64,000 nt of DNA from Pseudarthrobacter sp. W1I19 (lineage in GTDB: Bacteria; Actinomycetota; Actinomycetes; Actinomycetales; Micrococcaceae): the NCBI RefSeq assembly GCF_030817835.1, contig NZ_JAUSZR010000001.1, positions 1,488,001 to 1,552,000 of the forward strand, in the 5' to 3' direction. This document shows, in pieces, positions 26,938 to 38,292 of this stretch. The stretch's first letter is position 1; every line of letters starts with the position of its first letter. The notes beneath the pieces were generated by a model. The model made no database searches. It was not told the DNA's origin and saw only the letters and a list, made by a program, of their open reading frames with translations. A program made the position numbers and the translations under genes.

Positions 26938-28407
26938 ATGTCTGTACAGACCGGCAACACTGCGTCCCCGTTGGCGCCCGAATGGCTTGCAGTCCCCGAG
27001 GACCTGAATGCCCTGCAGGAACCGATGTGGGCCAGGACTGTTGAACGGAACGACGACGGCGGCCTGGCAGTTGCCGGCGTTTCCGTTGCCGCCCTGAAGG
27101 AACAGTTCGGCACTCCATTGTTCGTGATGGACGAATCGGACTTCCGTTCCCGCGCACGAGCCTTCAAGGACTCCTTTGACGCCGCCTTTGCCGACATCTG
27201 CGGCGGCGTGGACGTCTACTACGCCGGTAAATCCTTCCTGTGCACCGCAGTGGTGAAGTGGGTGGAGGAGGAAGGGCTGCGCCTGGACACCGCCTCCGGC
27301 GGCGAACTGGCCGTGGCCGCCCGCGCCGGGATCCCGGGGGAGCGCGTCGCCCTGCACGGCAACAACAAGTCCGACGCCGAGATCAACCGTGCGCTGGACA
27401 TGAAGCTGGGCCGCATAGTGGTGGACAGCCTGGCTGAGCTGGAACGGGTCGGGGCCATCGCCCAGGCCCGCGGCGACCAGGCAAAGGTCATGCTGCGGCT
27501 CACCCCCGGCGTGCACGCCCACACCCATGAGTTCATCGCCACCGCCCACGAGGACCAGAAGTTCGGCCTCTCCATGGCGGGGGACACCACCGGGCAGGCA
27601 GGCCTGTCAGCCGCGGAGGAAGCCGTAGCAGCAGCGTCCGCACATGCGGGGATTGAACTGCTGGGACTGCACTGCCACATCGGCTCCCAGATCTTCGAAC
27701 CGGACGGCTTCGCGCTGGCCGCGGAGAAGCTGCTCCGCTTCCTCGCCGCCATGCAGGAAAAGTACTCCATCGTGATGCCGGAACTGGATCTCGGCGGCGG
27801 CTACGGCATCGCATACACGCCGGTGGACACCCCCCGCCCCGCAGCAGAGATCGCGACGGCGATGGCCGCCGTCGTGCGTTCCACCTGCGCTGAGCTGGGC
27901 ATTGACGCCCCCCGCATCTCCATTGAGCCAGGACGCGCCATCGTGGGCAGCACCACCTTCACCCTGTATGAGGTGGGAACCCTGAAGACCGTGCGCGTGG
28001 ATGCGCCCGGAACTGCGAGTGACGGCGGCAACAACGTTACGTATCCGCGCCGGTATGTTTCGGTTGACGGCGGTATGAGCGATAACGCCCGGCCGGTGCT
28101 GTACGACGCGGATTATTCGGCCGTCCTGGCCTCCCGCACGTCCTCCGCCGCGCCCCAGCTGTCCCGCGTGGTGGGCAAACATTGCGAGAGCGGCGACATA
28201 GTTGTTAGAGATGTATATCTGCCCGAGGACGTGGCAGCCGGTGATCTGCTTGCTGTACCGGGGACCGGCGCCTACTGCTGGGCCCTGTCAAGCAACTACA
28301 ACTATCTGGCCCGGCCGGGCGTTGTCGCGGTGCGCGACGGATCTGCCCGGCTGATTGTCCGCGGGGAAACCGAAGAAGATCTGCTGAACCGCGACATGGG
28401 AGCCTGA
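26938..28407 (+). CDS. lysA: Diaminopimelate decarboxylase
   Basis: 489 residues from ATG 26938; GTG 26929, overlapping the argS stop, is an equally plausible start giving three more residues. The PLP lysine is K98 in YYAGKSFL; further signatures are LGLHCHIGSQI, DLGGGYGI and EPGRAIVGS, with DEVYLPEDVAAGD-like substrate residues near the C-terminus. Last step of lysine synthesis. Stop and the next ATG abut. Confidence 0.95.
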   Translation: MSVQTGNTASPLAPEWLAVPEDLNALQEPMWARTVERNDDGGLAVAGVSVAALKEQFGTPLFVMDESDFRSRARAFKDSFDAAFADICGGVDVYYAGKSFLCTAVVKWVEEEGLRLDTASGGELAVAARAGIPGERVALHGNNKSDAEINRALDMKLGRIVVDSLAELERVGAIAQARGDQAKVMLRLTPGVHAHTHEFIATAHEDQKFGLSMAGDTTGQAGLSAAEEAVAAASAHAGIELLGLHCHIGSQIFEPDGFALAAEKLLRFLAAMQEKYSIVMPELDLGGGYGIAYTPVDTPRPAAEIATAMAAVVRSTCAELGIDAPRISIEPGRAIVGSTTFTLYEVGTLKTVRVDAPGTASDGGNNVTYPRRYVSVDGGMSDNARPVLYDADYSAVLASRTSSAAPQLSRVVGKHCESGDIVVRDVYLPEDVAAGDLLAVPGTGAYCWALSSNYNYLARPGVVAVRDGSARLIVRGETEEDLLNRDMGA

Positions 28408-29724
28408 ATGACGGAAATGCGAACCCTGAAAGTAGCCCTGCTGGGCTGTGGCAACGTTGGGGCCCAGGTTGCGCGGATTCTCATTGAGGATGCCGACGCC
28501 CTTGCCGCCCGGACCGGGGCCCGGCTGCAGCTCAGCGGGATTGCGGTGCGCAACGTCAACTCCCGCCGCGACGTGGACCTGCCCCAGGAACTGTTCACTA
28601 CGGACGCCGAGACCCTGGTCAAGGACGCAGACCTGGTGATCGAACTGATGGGCGGCATCGAACCTGCCCGCACGTTGATCCTCTCCGCGCTGCGCAATGG
28701 CGCCTGCGTGGTCACCGGCAACAAGGCACTCCTCGCCCAGGATGGCCCCACCCTCTACGAAGAGGCTGACAAGGCCCACGTCCAGCTGTCCTACGAAGCA
28801 GCCGTGGCCGGCGCCATTCCCATCCTGCGCCCCATCCGCGACAGCCTGTCCGGTGACCGGATCACCCGCGTGCTGGGCATCGTCAACGGCACCACCAACT
28901 ACATCCTGGACCAGATGGACTCCACCGGAGCCCAGTTCGCCGACGCCCTGGCCGAAGCCCAGCGCCTTGGCTACGCGGAAGCGGACCCCACTGCCGACGT
29001 CGAGGGCCACGACGCCGCCGCGAAAGCCGCGATCCTCGCGTCCCTTTCGTTCCACACCCGGTTCGCCCTTGAGAACGTGCACTGTGAAGGCATCACCTCC
29101 GTCAGCGCCGCGGACATCGCCGCTGCCAAGGATGCAGGTTTCGTCATCAAACTGCTGGCGATTGCCGAGAAGCTCAGTGATGCCGACGGCGGCGAGGGCG
29201 TGTCCGTCCGCGTCCACCCCACGCTCCTGCCGCGCGAGCACCCACTGGCCGCCGTCCGCGGGGCCTTCAACGCCGTATTCATCGAGGCGGAAAACGCCGG
29301 CGAGCTGATGTTCTACGGCCAGGGTGCCGGCGGAACCCCCACGGCCTCCGCAGTACTGGGCGACCTCGTCTCAGCCGCCCGCCGCCTGGTGCTCGGCGGC
29401 CCCGGACGCACCGAAACCACCACGGGCCATGTACCGGCGCTTCCCATCGACGCGGCCGTCACCAGCTACTACATCGGCCTCGACGTGGCGGATGAGCCTG
29501 GCGTCCTGGCAAGGATTGCCCAGCTGTTCGCCGAGCACGGCGTGTCCATCGAAATCATGCGGCAGACCATCCACCGCGACGCCGAGTCCAACGTTGAGTC
29601 GGCCGAACTGCGGATCGTTACGCACCGCGCGTCAGAGGCTGCCCTTGCAGCCACCGTCGAGGCCGTGAAGGGCCTGGACGTCATCAATTCAGTTACATCC
29701 GTTCTGCGGGTAGAAGGAGTCTAA
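28408..29724 (+). CDS. hom: Homoserine dehydrogenase
   Basis: 438 residues: NAD(P)-binding LLGCGNVGAQVARIL, GNKALLA, catalytic region VNGTTNYILDQM, ADPTADVEGHDAAAKAAIL, and a C-terminal ACT domain (DVADEPGVLARIAQLFAEHGVSIEIMRQ) that should give threonine feedback control. Converts aspartate semialdehyde to homoserine. ATG directly follows the lysA stop. Confidence 0.96.
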   Translation: MTEMRTLKVALLGCGNVGAQVARILIEDADALAARTGARLQLSGIAVRNVNSRRDVDLPQELFTTDAETLVKDADLVIELMGGIEPARTLILSALRNGACVVTGNKALLAQDGPTLYEEADKAHVQLSYEAAVAGAIPILRPIRDSLSGDRITRVLGIVNGTTNYILDQMDSTGAQFADALAEAQRLGYAEADPTADVEGHDAAAKAAILASLSFHTRFALENVHCEGITSVSAADIAAAKDAGFVIKLLAIAEKLSDADGGEGVSVRVHPTLLPREHPLAAVRGAFNAVFIEAENAGELMFYGQGAGGTPTASAVLGDLVSAARRLVLGGPGRTETTTGHVPALPIDAAVTSYYIGLDVADEPGVLARIAQLFAEHGVSIEIMRQTIHRDAESNVESAELRIVTHRASEAALAATVEAVKGLDVINSVTSVLRVEGV

Positions 29725-30831
29725 GTGGCTCACCAATGGCGCGGCGTCATCCGCGAATACGCTGACCGTCTGCCCGTGACCGAGTCCACCCGGGTCATCA
29801 CCTTGGGTGAGGGCGGTACCCCGCTGGTGCACGCGCAGAAGCTTTCCGGGCTCACCGGCTCGGAGGTGTACCTGAAGGTGGAGGGCATGAACCCCACCGG
29901 CTCCTTCAAGGACCGCGGCATGACCATGGCCATGACCGCCGCCGTTGCCGCCGGGGCCAAGGCCGTTGTATGCGCCTCCACCGGCAACACCTCCGCCTCT
30001 GCCGCAGCGTACGCAACAGCGGCCGGCCTGAAGTGCGCGGTGCTGGTGCCCGAAGGCAAGATCTCCATGGGCAAGCTCAGCCAGGCGATCGCCCACGGCG
30101 CCACGCTGCTCCAGGTGGACGGCAACTTCGACAACTGCCTGGACATCGCCCGGAAGCTGGGGGAGTCCTACCCCGTCTTCCTCGTCAACTCCGTCAACCC
30201 CGCCCGCATCCAGGGCCAAAAGACTGGTGCCTTCGAGATCGTGGACGCCCTGGGCGACGCCCCGGACATCCACGTCCTGCCGGTCGGCAATGCCGGAAAC
30301 ATCACCGCCTACTGGAAGGGCTACAAGGAGTACTCCGCTCCCTTCGAATCCGACACTGCCGGCACGTTGCCCGCCGTCTCCACCAAGACGCCCGCGATGT
30401 GGGGTTTCCAGGCAGCCGGGGCCGCGCCGTTCGTTGCCGGCCACCCCATCACGGAACCGGACACCATCGCCACCGCCATCCGGATCGGCAACCCCGCTTC
30501 GTGGGACGGAGCCATCGCTGCCCGCGATGAGTCCGGCGGATTCATCGACGCCGTCACCGACGAGGAAATCCTCAACGCCCACCGCTGGCTGTCCGCACGC
30601 GAAGGCGTCTTCGTGGAGCCCGGTTCCGCGGCCGGCGTCGCAGGCCTGCTCAAGAAGCACGCCGCCGGCGAGGTGCCGTCCGGCAAAACCATCGTCATCA
30701 CAGTCACCGGCCACGGCCTGAAGGACCCCCAGTGGGCCCTGCGCACCGAGGACGGCAGCGACGTCCAACCGGTCAAGGTGTCCAACGATGTTGTCACCGT
30801 TGCTGCTGAACTGGGACTGGAAGAAAAATAA
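29725..30831 (+). CDS. thrC: Threonine synthase
   Basis: 368 residues of the PLP fold type II family. PLP lysine K62 in [11 protein letters not shown], phosphate-binding [27 protein letters not shown] start one base after the hom stop. Makes threonine from O-phosphohomoserine, made by the next gene. Confidence 0.96.
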   Translation: MAHQWRGVIREYADRLPVTESTRVITLGEGGTPLVHAQKLSGLTGSEVYLKVEGMNPTGSFKDRGMTMAMTAAVAAGAKAVVCASTGNTSASAAAYATAAGLKCAVLVPEGKISMGKLSQAIAHGATLLQVDGNFDNCLDIARKLGESYPVFLVNSVNPARIQGQKTGAFEIVDALGDAPDIHVLPVGNAGNITAYWKGYKEYSAPFESDTAGTLPAVSTKTPAMWGFQAAGAAPFVAGHPITEPDTIATAIRIGNPASWDGAIAARDESGGFIDAVTDEEILNAHRWLSAREGVFVEPGSAAGVAGLLKKHAAGEVPSGKTIVITVTGHGLKDPQWALRTEDGSDVQPVKVSNDVVTVAAELGLEEK

Positions 30832-30833
30832 CC

Positions 30834-31808
30834 TTGGACACCACCTCGCAGGCCACCGTCGGCGTGCAGCTCATTGAAGCCGGACAGAGCGTTACCGTGC
30901 GCGTTCCGGCCACCACCGCCAACCTGGGCCCGGGCTACGACAGCCTGGGCCTGGCCCTGGCGCTGCACGACACCCTGACGGTGGAGAGCCTCGAATCCGA
31001 GGAACTCGTGTTCGACCTCGCCGGCGAAGGCGCGGAAACGCTGCCCCGGGACGCCAGCCACCTGGTGATCCGTGCCATGGAAGCGGCCTTCGAACGGCTG
31101 GGCTTCCGCCACGGCGGCCTCAAGGTGACAGCGGAAAACGTTGTTCCGCACGGCCGCGGCCTGGGTTCCTCGGCGTCGGCGGTGGTGGCAGCAATTTCGG
31201 CAGCCAACGCGCTGGTGCCGGCGGCAAGCCGCCGTGGAAAGGACTGGATCCTCCAGCTCACCAGCGAACTTGAGGGCCACCCGGACAACGTGGCACCGGC
31301 CATTTTCGGCGGACTGGCGCTGTCCTGGCAGGACAGTGACCAGTACAGCAGCACCAGTGCGGCAGTGTCCGGGACTGTGGTTCCGGTGGTGGCAGTTCCG
31401 GACTTCGAGCTGTCCACGGAAACGGCCCGGGCGCTGCTGCCGGCATCCGTGGGGCACCACGCTGCAGCGATGAACGCGGGGCGCGCCGCCCTGTTGATCC
31501 ACGCCCTCACCACAAAACCTGAATTCCTGCTGGCCGGAACCGAGGACTACCTCCACCAGAGTTACCGCGCCGAAGCCATGCGCCCCAGCGCCGCCCTCAT
31601 CTCGGCGCTCCGCGCAGCCGGCCACGCAGCGGTTGTCTCAGGCGCCGGGCCTACGGTGCTGGTCCTGGCCGACGGACAGGCTGAAGCGGCCGCCGTCGTT
31701 GCTTTCATCGAAGAGTTCACCGCAGCGAACACGCCGGACATAGGATGGCGTGTTCTGAAGCTGGCAGTGGACGTTGAAGGTGCTAAGGTGGAGTTGCACC
31801 GGCGGTAA
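30834..31808 (+). CDS. thrB: Homoserine kinase
   Basis: 324 residues, GHMP kinase: PATTANLGPGYDSLGLAL, ATP loop PHGRGLGSSASA, and the C-terminal SGAGPTVLVLA. TTG start at 30834, two bases after thrC. Phosphorylates homoserine for ThrC. Last gene of the aspartate-family run. Confidence 0.94.
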   Translation: MDTTSQATVGVQLIEAGQSVTVRVPATTANLGPGYDSLGLALALHDTLTVESLESEELVFDLAGEGAETLPRDASHLVIRAMEAAFERLGFRHGGLKVTAENVVPHGRGLGSSASAVVAAISAANALVPAASRRGKDWILQLTSELEGHPDNVAPAIFGGLALSWQDSDQYSSTSAAVSGTVVPVVAVPDFELSTETARALLPASVGHHAAAMNAGRAALLIHALTTKPEFLLAGTEDYLHQSYRAEAMRPSAALISALRAAGHAAVVSGAGPTVLVLADGQAEAAAVVAFIEEFTAANTPDIGWRVLKLAVDVEGAKVELHRR

Positions 31809-32106
31809 TTGACGCCTATCTGATCTGCTTCTGCACTTAGTTGCAACCTGATCTCCTACTGCGCAATCTATTCCGGTGCCACCTGCTTGGTCTGTCGCAG
31901 GAATCTGCAGCATTGAAACTGCCCCTGAAACGTCAGTCCACAGTTCCACCTTGGGCGGAGCGCAGCGTGAATCAGTATCCGGCCCTGCTGGCCGATATCC
32001 ATCCGGCAAGGCCGAACAATCCCGGCTGCAGATCTGAACTGCAGCCCAGATCAAATCATCGCGCCCAGCTCCTCGTCTGGACGCCGTCGAGGGGGAAGGA
32101 TCCTTC
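31809..32106 (+). promoter_or_regulatory. Leader region of rho
   Basis: 298 bases with no supported gene. An 89-codon frame from TTG 31841 runs to a GTGA overlap with the rho start, but its codons are poorer in third-position G/C than the neighbours and its translation is not family-like. A TTGACG (31809-31814) directly after the thrB stop could be a -35 box, but no good -10 follows. A long leader fits the autoregulation known for rho in other bacteria. Confidence 0.45.
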
Positions 32107-34290
<2,184 letters not shown>

Positions 34291-34300
34291 CTGAGTTCGG

Positions 34301-34353
34301 GGCGGGGTGCGGATTCCTCGCGTGGTTCGCCGCGCGGGTTTTCCGTCCCCGCC
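34301..34353 (+). terminator. GC-rich interrupted hairpin after rho
   Basis: GGCGGGG (34301-34307) and CGGA (34310-34313) pair with TCCG (34342-34345) and CCCCGCC (34347-34353). It could serve as a rho-gene terminator; there is no clear U tract. Confidence 0.4.
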
Positions 34354-34356
34354 TTC

Positions 34357-34472
34357 GCCGTTCGGTTTTGCCGCCCCCGCCCCTACGCTGGGCGGCTTTC
34401 GATCTTCGATCGTTAGCCGCCCAGCTCCGGCAGGCCCGATGCCACACTCCCGGGGCGGCAAAACCGAACGGC
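34357..34472. repeat. Triple nested inverted repeat between rho and prfA
   Basis: Outer perfect 21-base arms at 34357-34377 and 34452-34472 (GCCGTTCGGTTTTGCCGCCCC and its complement). Inside is a perfect 11-base pair GCTGGGCGGCT (34387-34397) / AGCCGCCCAGC (34415-34425), and at its tip CGATC-TTC-GATCG (34400-34412). The whole interval could fold as one long cruciform-like or RNA structure. It occupies the position of rpmE in related actinobacteria. Confidence 0.85.
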
Positions 34473-34524
34473 TCTTCAGTCTGGTCGCCTTCCCGGTTTG
34501 TCTTCCTTCGCAGTCGCATCACTA

Positions 34525-34538
34525 GACTTGTACAAGTC
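34525..34538. promoter_or_regulatory. Perfect 14-bp palindrome upstream of prfA
   Basis: GACTTGTACAAGTC, fully self-complementary, 17 bases before the prfA ATG and just ahead of the AAAGAGG ribosome site. Operator or small hairpin; role unknown. Confidence 0.5.
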
Positions 34539-34555
34539 GAAAGAGGTTTTGAAAA

Positions 34556-35629
34556 ATGTTTGAGTCCGTACAGGGCCTGCTTGATGAGCATGATGCTATC
34601 CAGGCGCAGCTGGGGGATCCGGCTGTTTATGCTGACCAGCGGCTTGCCCGGAAGCTGGGGCGGCGGTCGGCTCAGCTTAATGGCATCGTAGAGGCCTACC
34701 ACAAGTGGGAAGGCATTCGGGACGATCTTGCTGCTGCCAAGGAGATGGCTGACGAGGATCCTGAGTTCGCTGCCGAGGTTCCTGAACTGGAGGAGGCGCT
34801 GGAGGTTGCTGCGGCGAAACTGCGCCGCCTGCTCATCCCGCGCGATCCTGACGACGCCCGCAACGTGATCCTTGAGGTCAAGGGTGGTGAAGGCGGCGAC
34901 GAGGCGGCCCTGTTCGCCGCGGACCTCCTGCGGATGTACAGCCGTTACGCGGAAACCCGCGGCTGGAAGACCGAGATCATCTCCGCCACTGAGTCGGACC
35001 TCGGCGGTTACAAGGACGTCCAGATGGCCGTCAAGGGCAACTCGAACGATCCGGCCGAGGGGGTGTTCGCGCGGCTCAAGTTCGAGGGCGGCGTGCACCG
35101 CGTGCAGCGCGTTCCGGTCACCGAATCCCAGGGCCGCATCCACACCTCGGCCGCCGGCGTGCTGGTCCTGCCCGAAGTGGACGAACCCGAAGAGCTCGAG
35201 ATCAACCAGAACGACCTCAAGATCGATGTCTACCGGTCCTCCGGTCCTGGCGGCCAGTCGGTGAACACCACCGACTCAGCGGTGCGCATCACCCACCTTC
35301 CCACCGGAATCGTGGTGGCCATGCAGAACGAAAAGTCGCAGCTGCAGAACCGCGAGGCCGGCATGCGCGTCCTGCGTGCCCGCATCCTCGCCCACCAGCA
35401 GGAGCAGATCGACGCCGAAAACTCGGCCCAGCGGAAGTCCCAGATCCGCACCATGGACCGCTCGGAGCGCATCCGCACCTACAACTACCCGGAAAACCGC
35501 ATTGCGGACCACCGCACCGGATACAAGGCCTACAACCTGGACCAGGTCATGAACGGCGACCTGGAACCGGTCATCCAGTCCGCGATCGAGATGGACGAAC
35601 AGGCACGCCTGGACGCCATTGGCGACTAG
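34556..35629 (+). CDS. prfA: Peptide chain release factor 1
   Basis: 357 residues, usual length. The catalytic GGQ lies in [20 protein letters not shown] near residue 231, and the PxT-type codon-recognition segment is in [10 protein letters not shown]. Recognises UAA and UAG. The AGAGG ribosome site is well spaced. Followed by its methyltransferase gene prmC. Confidence 0.97.
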   Translation: MFESVQGLLDEHDAIQAQLGDPAVYADQRLARKLGRRSAQLNGIVEAYHKWEGIRDDLAAAKEMADEDPEFAAEVPELEEALEVAAAKLRRLLIPRDPDDARNVILEVKGGEGGDEAALFAADLLRMYSRYAETRGWKTEIISATESDLGGYKDVQMAVKGNSNDPAEGVFARLKFEGGVHRVQRVPVTESQGRIHTSAAGVLVLPEVDEPEELEINQNDLKIDVYRSSGPGGQSVNTTDSAVRITHLPTGIVVAMQNEKSQLQNREAGMRVLRARILAHQQEQIDAENSAQRKSQIRTMDRSERIRTYNYPENRIADHRTGYKAYNLDQVMNGDLEPVIQSAIEMDEQARLDAIGD

Positions 35630-35664
35630 TTCCTCGCTGGACATCAGGACACGACATTCAGGAC

Positions 35665-36552
35665 ATGACATTCGGGCAAGGCCAGTCGCTCGCTGACGCC
35701 GTCACTGCGGCCACGGCAATCCTGCGCGACGCCGGTGTTCCCAGCCCGCGCGTGGACGCGGAACTGCTCGCCGACCACCTGCTGAACGTGGGACTGGGCC
35801 GGCTCCGCGCCATGATGCTCGGTGACACGCCGGCACCGGAAGGCTACGAAGCCCTTGTGGCCGAGCGGGCCAGCCGGATTCCGCTCCAGCACATCACCGG
35901 CGTGGCGCACTTCCGCTACCTCGAGCTGGCTGTGGGGCCCGGCGTGTTCGTTCCCCGCCCCGAGACCGAATCGGTGGTCCAGCTGGTCATTGACCACGTC
36001 AAGGACTTTGCTCATCCACGGATCGTGGACCTGGGTACGGGATCCGGCGCCATAGCCGGTTCCATCGCCCACGAAGTGCCCGGAGCCGAAGTCCACGCGG
36101 TGGAGTTCAGCCCCTTCGCCCACGCCTGGGCGGCAAAGAACCTGGCGCCCTTGGGCGTCCACCTCGTCCTGGGGGACCTGCGCAACGCACTGCAGGAGCT
36201 GAACGGAACGGTCGACGTCGTGGTTTCCAACCCGCCCTACATCCCGTCCGAGGCCATCCCCAACGAGCCCGAAGTAGCCCTGCACGACCCGCCAGAGGCA
36301 CTATACGGCGGGGGAGCTGACGGTATGGAACTTCCGACGGCGGCAGCCGCCTCGGCCGCCCGGCTGCTGGTACCCGGCGGCTACTTCGTGATGGAACATG
36401 CAGAAGTCCAGGCGGAATGGATCGCGGCAATGCTGGGCCGGTCAGGATCGTGGACCAGCATCAGCACCCACCGGGACCTCAACGGCAAGGAGCGCGCCAC
36501 CAGCGCCGTGCTCGCGGACCAGACCCTACGCAATGAAAGAATGGGCCAGTGA
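35665..36552 (+). CDS. prmC: Peptide chain release factor N5-glutamine methyltransferase
   Basis: 295 residues. N-terminal helical domain with RIPLQHITGVAHFRYLEL, SAM motif VDLGTGSGAIAGSIA and the glutamine-binding NPPY (VSNPPYIPSEA, near residue 188). Methylates the GGQ glutamine of release factors, fitting its place directly after prfA. Stop overlaps the next GTG. Confidence 0.95.
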   Translation: MTFGQGQSLADAVTAATAILRDAGVPSPRVDAELLADHLLNVGLGRLRAMMLGDTPAPEGYEALVAERASRIPLQHITGVAHFRYLELAVGPGVFVPRPETESVVQLVIDHVKDFAHPRIVDLGTGSGAIAGSIAHEVPGAEVHAVEFSPFAHAWAAKNLAPLGVHLVLGDLRNALQELNGTVDVVVSNPPYIPSEAIPNEPEVALHDPPEALYGGGADGMELPTAAAASAARLLVPGGYFVMEHAEVQAEWIAAMLGRSGSWTSISTHRDLNGKERATSAVLADQTLRNERMGQ

Positions 36553-37373
36553 CCACAACCTATAACTGCACCAGTGATGACGAGCGGGCACAGGGCCTGG
36601 AGCACGCGCAGCGCGCGATCAGCGAAAAGAAGTGCGTCGTGCTCCCCACGGACACGGTTTACGGCATCGGGGCCGACGCCTTTTCACCGCAGGCCGTCAC
36701 CATGCTGCTGGTATCAAAAGGGCGCAGCCGCACCATGCCACCACCGGTGCTGATTCCGCGGCTCAACGCCCTCGACGGGCTCGCCACCGACGTCTCCGCT
36801 GACGCCCGCAAGCTGGCCGAGGCATTCTGGCCTGGCGGATTGACGTTGATCCTGCACGCCCAGCCGTCGCTGGACTGGGACCTCGGCGAAACCAAGGGGA
36901 CCGTGGCCTTGCGCATGCCAGCCGATGACATCGCCCTTGAGCTGCTGACACTGACGGGCCCGTTGGCCGTCTCCTCTGCCAACCGCACCGGCCAGGCACC
37001 AGGACAGACTGCCGCCGCTGCCCGCGAGCAGCTTGCAGAATCCGTTGAGGTCTACCTTGAGGGCGGCTTCCGGCCGAAGGAAGGCGAGACCGCCGTGCCC
37101 TCCACCATTGTGGACGCCACCGGGCCCCTCCTGCGTGTGGTGCGCAATGGAGCCGTCAGCCTGGACCAGCTCCGGGAACACGTTCCGGGTGTCCTGGGTT
37201 TGGGCGAGATTCCCATGGCTGCGGAAGAACCGCAGGAGCCGGTAACGGCGGAGGCGTCTGACGCGCCGGAGACTGCCGGGGATTCTGCGGCAGCGGGCCC
37301 CGCGGCTGCCCAAGCCCACAGCGCGGCCGGCAGCAGTGCCGTCAGTACCAACGACAACAATGCGGAGAACTGA
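36549..37373 (+). CDS. Threonylcarbamoyl-AMP synthase (TsaC/Sua5 family)
   Basis: 274 residues. YrdC/Sua5 domain (about 15-210): KKCVVLPTDTVYGIGADAF, KGRSRTMPPPVLI, SANRTGQAPGQTA and the PSTIVDATG motif. It makes threonylcarbamoyl-AMP for t6A37 of tRNAs. The last 60 residues are an Ala/Glu/Ser low-complexity tail with no Sua5 domain. The GTG start overlaps prmC. Confidence 0.93.
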   Translation: MTTTYNCTSDDERAQGLEHAQRAISEKKCVVLPTDTVYGIGADAFSPQAVTMLLVSKGRSRTMPPPVLIPRLNALDGLATDVSADARKLAEAFWPGGLTLILHAQPSLDWDLGETKGTVALRMPADDIALELLTLTGPLAVSSANRTGQAPGQTAAAAREQLAESVEVYLEGGFRPKEGETAVPSTIVDATGPLLRVVRNGAVSLDQLREHVPGVLGLGEIPMAAEEPQEPVTAEASDAPETAGDSAAAGPAAAQAHSAAGSSAVSTNDNNAEN

Positions 37374-37374
37374 C

Positions 37375-38286
37375 ATGCAGCCCAAAGTTGCCGTTGCAGC
37401 CGTAACGTTTGACCGCCACGAGGAGCTTGCGCTGCTCTTGAAAGGCCTGGCCGAGCAGATCGCGCCCATCCATTCGATCGCCCTGGTGGACTCGGGCACG
37501 GTCCCGGCCACCGACGTCGTCAATGCCGGGGGAGCGAAGAACATCAACTACCTGCGCTCCGAAGCGAACCTTGGCGGCGCGGGCGGGTTTGCGTACGCCA
37601 TCCTGGCCGCCATGGCCAGCGGCGCCGAGTGGATCTGGATGATGGACGACGACGGCCATCCGGAAGACGCCAGCTGCCTGGCCGAACTCCTCCGCACCGC
37701 AGAGGAGCACCAGCTTGACATCATCAGCCCCCTGGTAGCCGCCACTGCAGACCCCAACCGGCTGTCCTTCAACTTCCGCATCAACGGGCTGCTCACCAAC
37801 GACCGCTCGAGACTGGCTCCGATGGGCTACCTGCCGGACATGGTTCACTTCTTCAACGGTGCGCTGATCCGGACCGAGGTTTTCTACCGGATCGGTATCC
37901 CCGACGTGAAGTTCTTTATCCGCGGCGACGAAGTAGACTTCCTGTCGCGCGTGAAAAAGGCCGGGCTCAAGTACGGCACGCTGGCCACTGTCGCCGTGCA
38001 GCACCCGGCTACGTGGACGGAGATGAAACCGGTGTTCGGCGGGTTCATCACCCCGGTCATTCCCGAGGGTGAGTTCAAGCGCTACTGCTATTTCCGGAAC
38101 CGTGGCTACCTGACCCGCAAGTACCGCAACCTGCGCTGGTTCAGCGCGGACATCGTCGGCTTCCCCTATTACTTCCTGAAGGCCGGTGACCTCAAGGGCC
38201 TGGCGCACTGGTTCAGGGCGTATTCCACCGGCTTCCGCGGTAAGGGCTTCGGCTCGCCCGCGGAACTGATGTCCGCCAACAGCTAG
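37375..38286 (+). CDS. GT2 glycosyltransferase, GlfT-like
   Basis: 303 residues from ATG 37375 (GGAG 8 bases upstream). GT-A fold family 2: VAAVTFDRHEELALLLKGL, SEANLGGAGGFAYA and the DxD-like WMMDDDGHPEDASCL. The GGAGGFA pattern and length resemble actinobacterial galactofuranosyltransferases and rhamnosyl/galactofuranosyl relatives; the sugar is not certain. Cytoplasmic-face enzyme of cell-envelope glycan synthesis. Followed 6 bases later by a second GT2 gene. Confidence 0.87.
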   Translation: MQPKVAVAAVTFDRHEELALLLKGLAEQIAPIHSIALVDSGTVPATDVVNAGGAKNINYLRSEANLGGAGGFAYAILAAMASGAEWIWMMDDDGHPEDASCLAELLRTAEEHQLDIISPLVAATADPNRLSFNFRINGLLTNDRSRLAPMGYLPDMVHFFNGALIRTEVFYRIGIPDVKFFIRGDEVDFLSRVKKAGLKYGTLATVAVQHPATWTEMKPVFGGFITPVIPEGEFKRYCYFRNRGYLTRKYRNLRWFSADIVGFPYYFLKAGDLKGLAHWFRAYSTGFRGKGFGSPAELMSANS

Positions 38287-38292
38287 GCCGCC

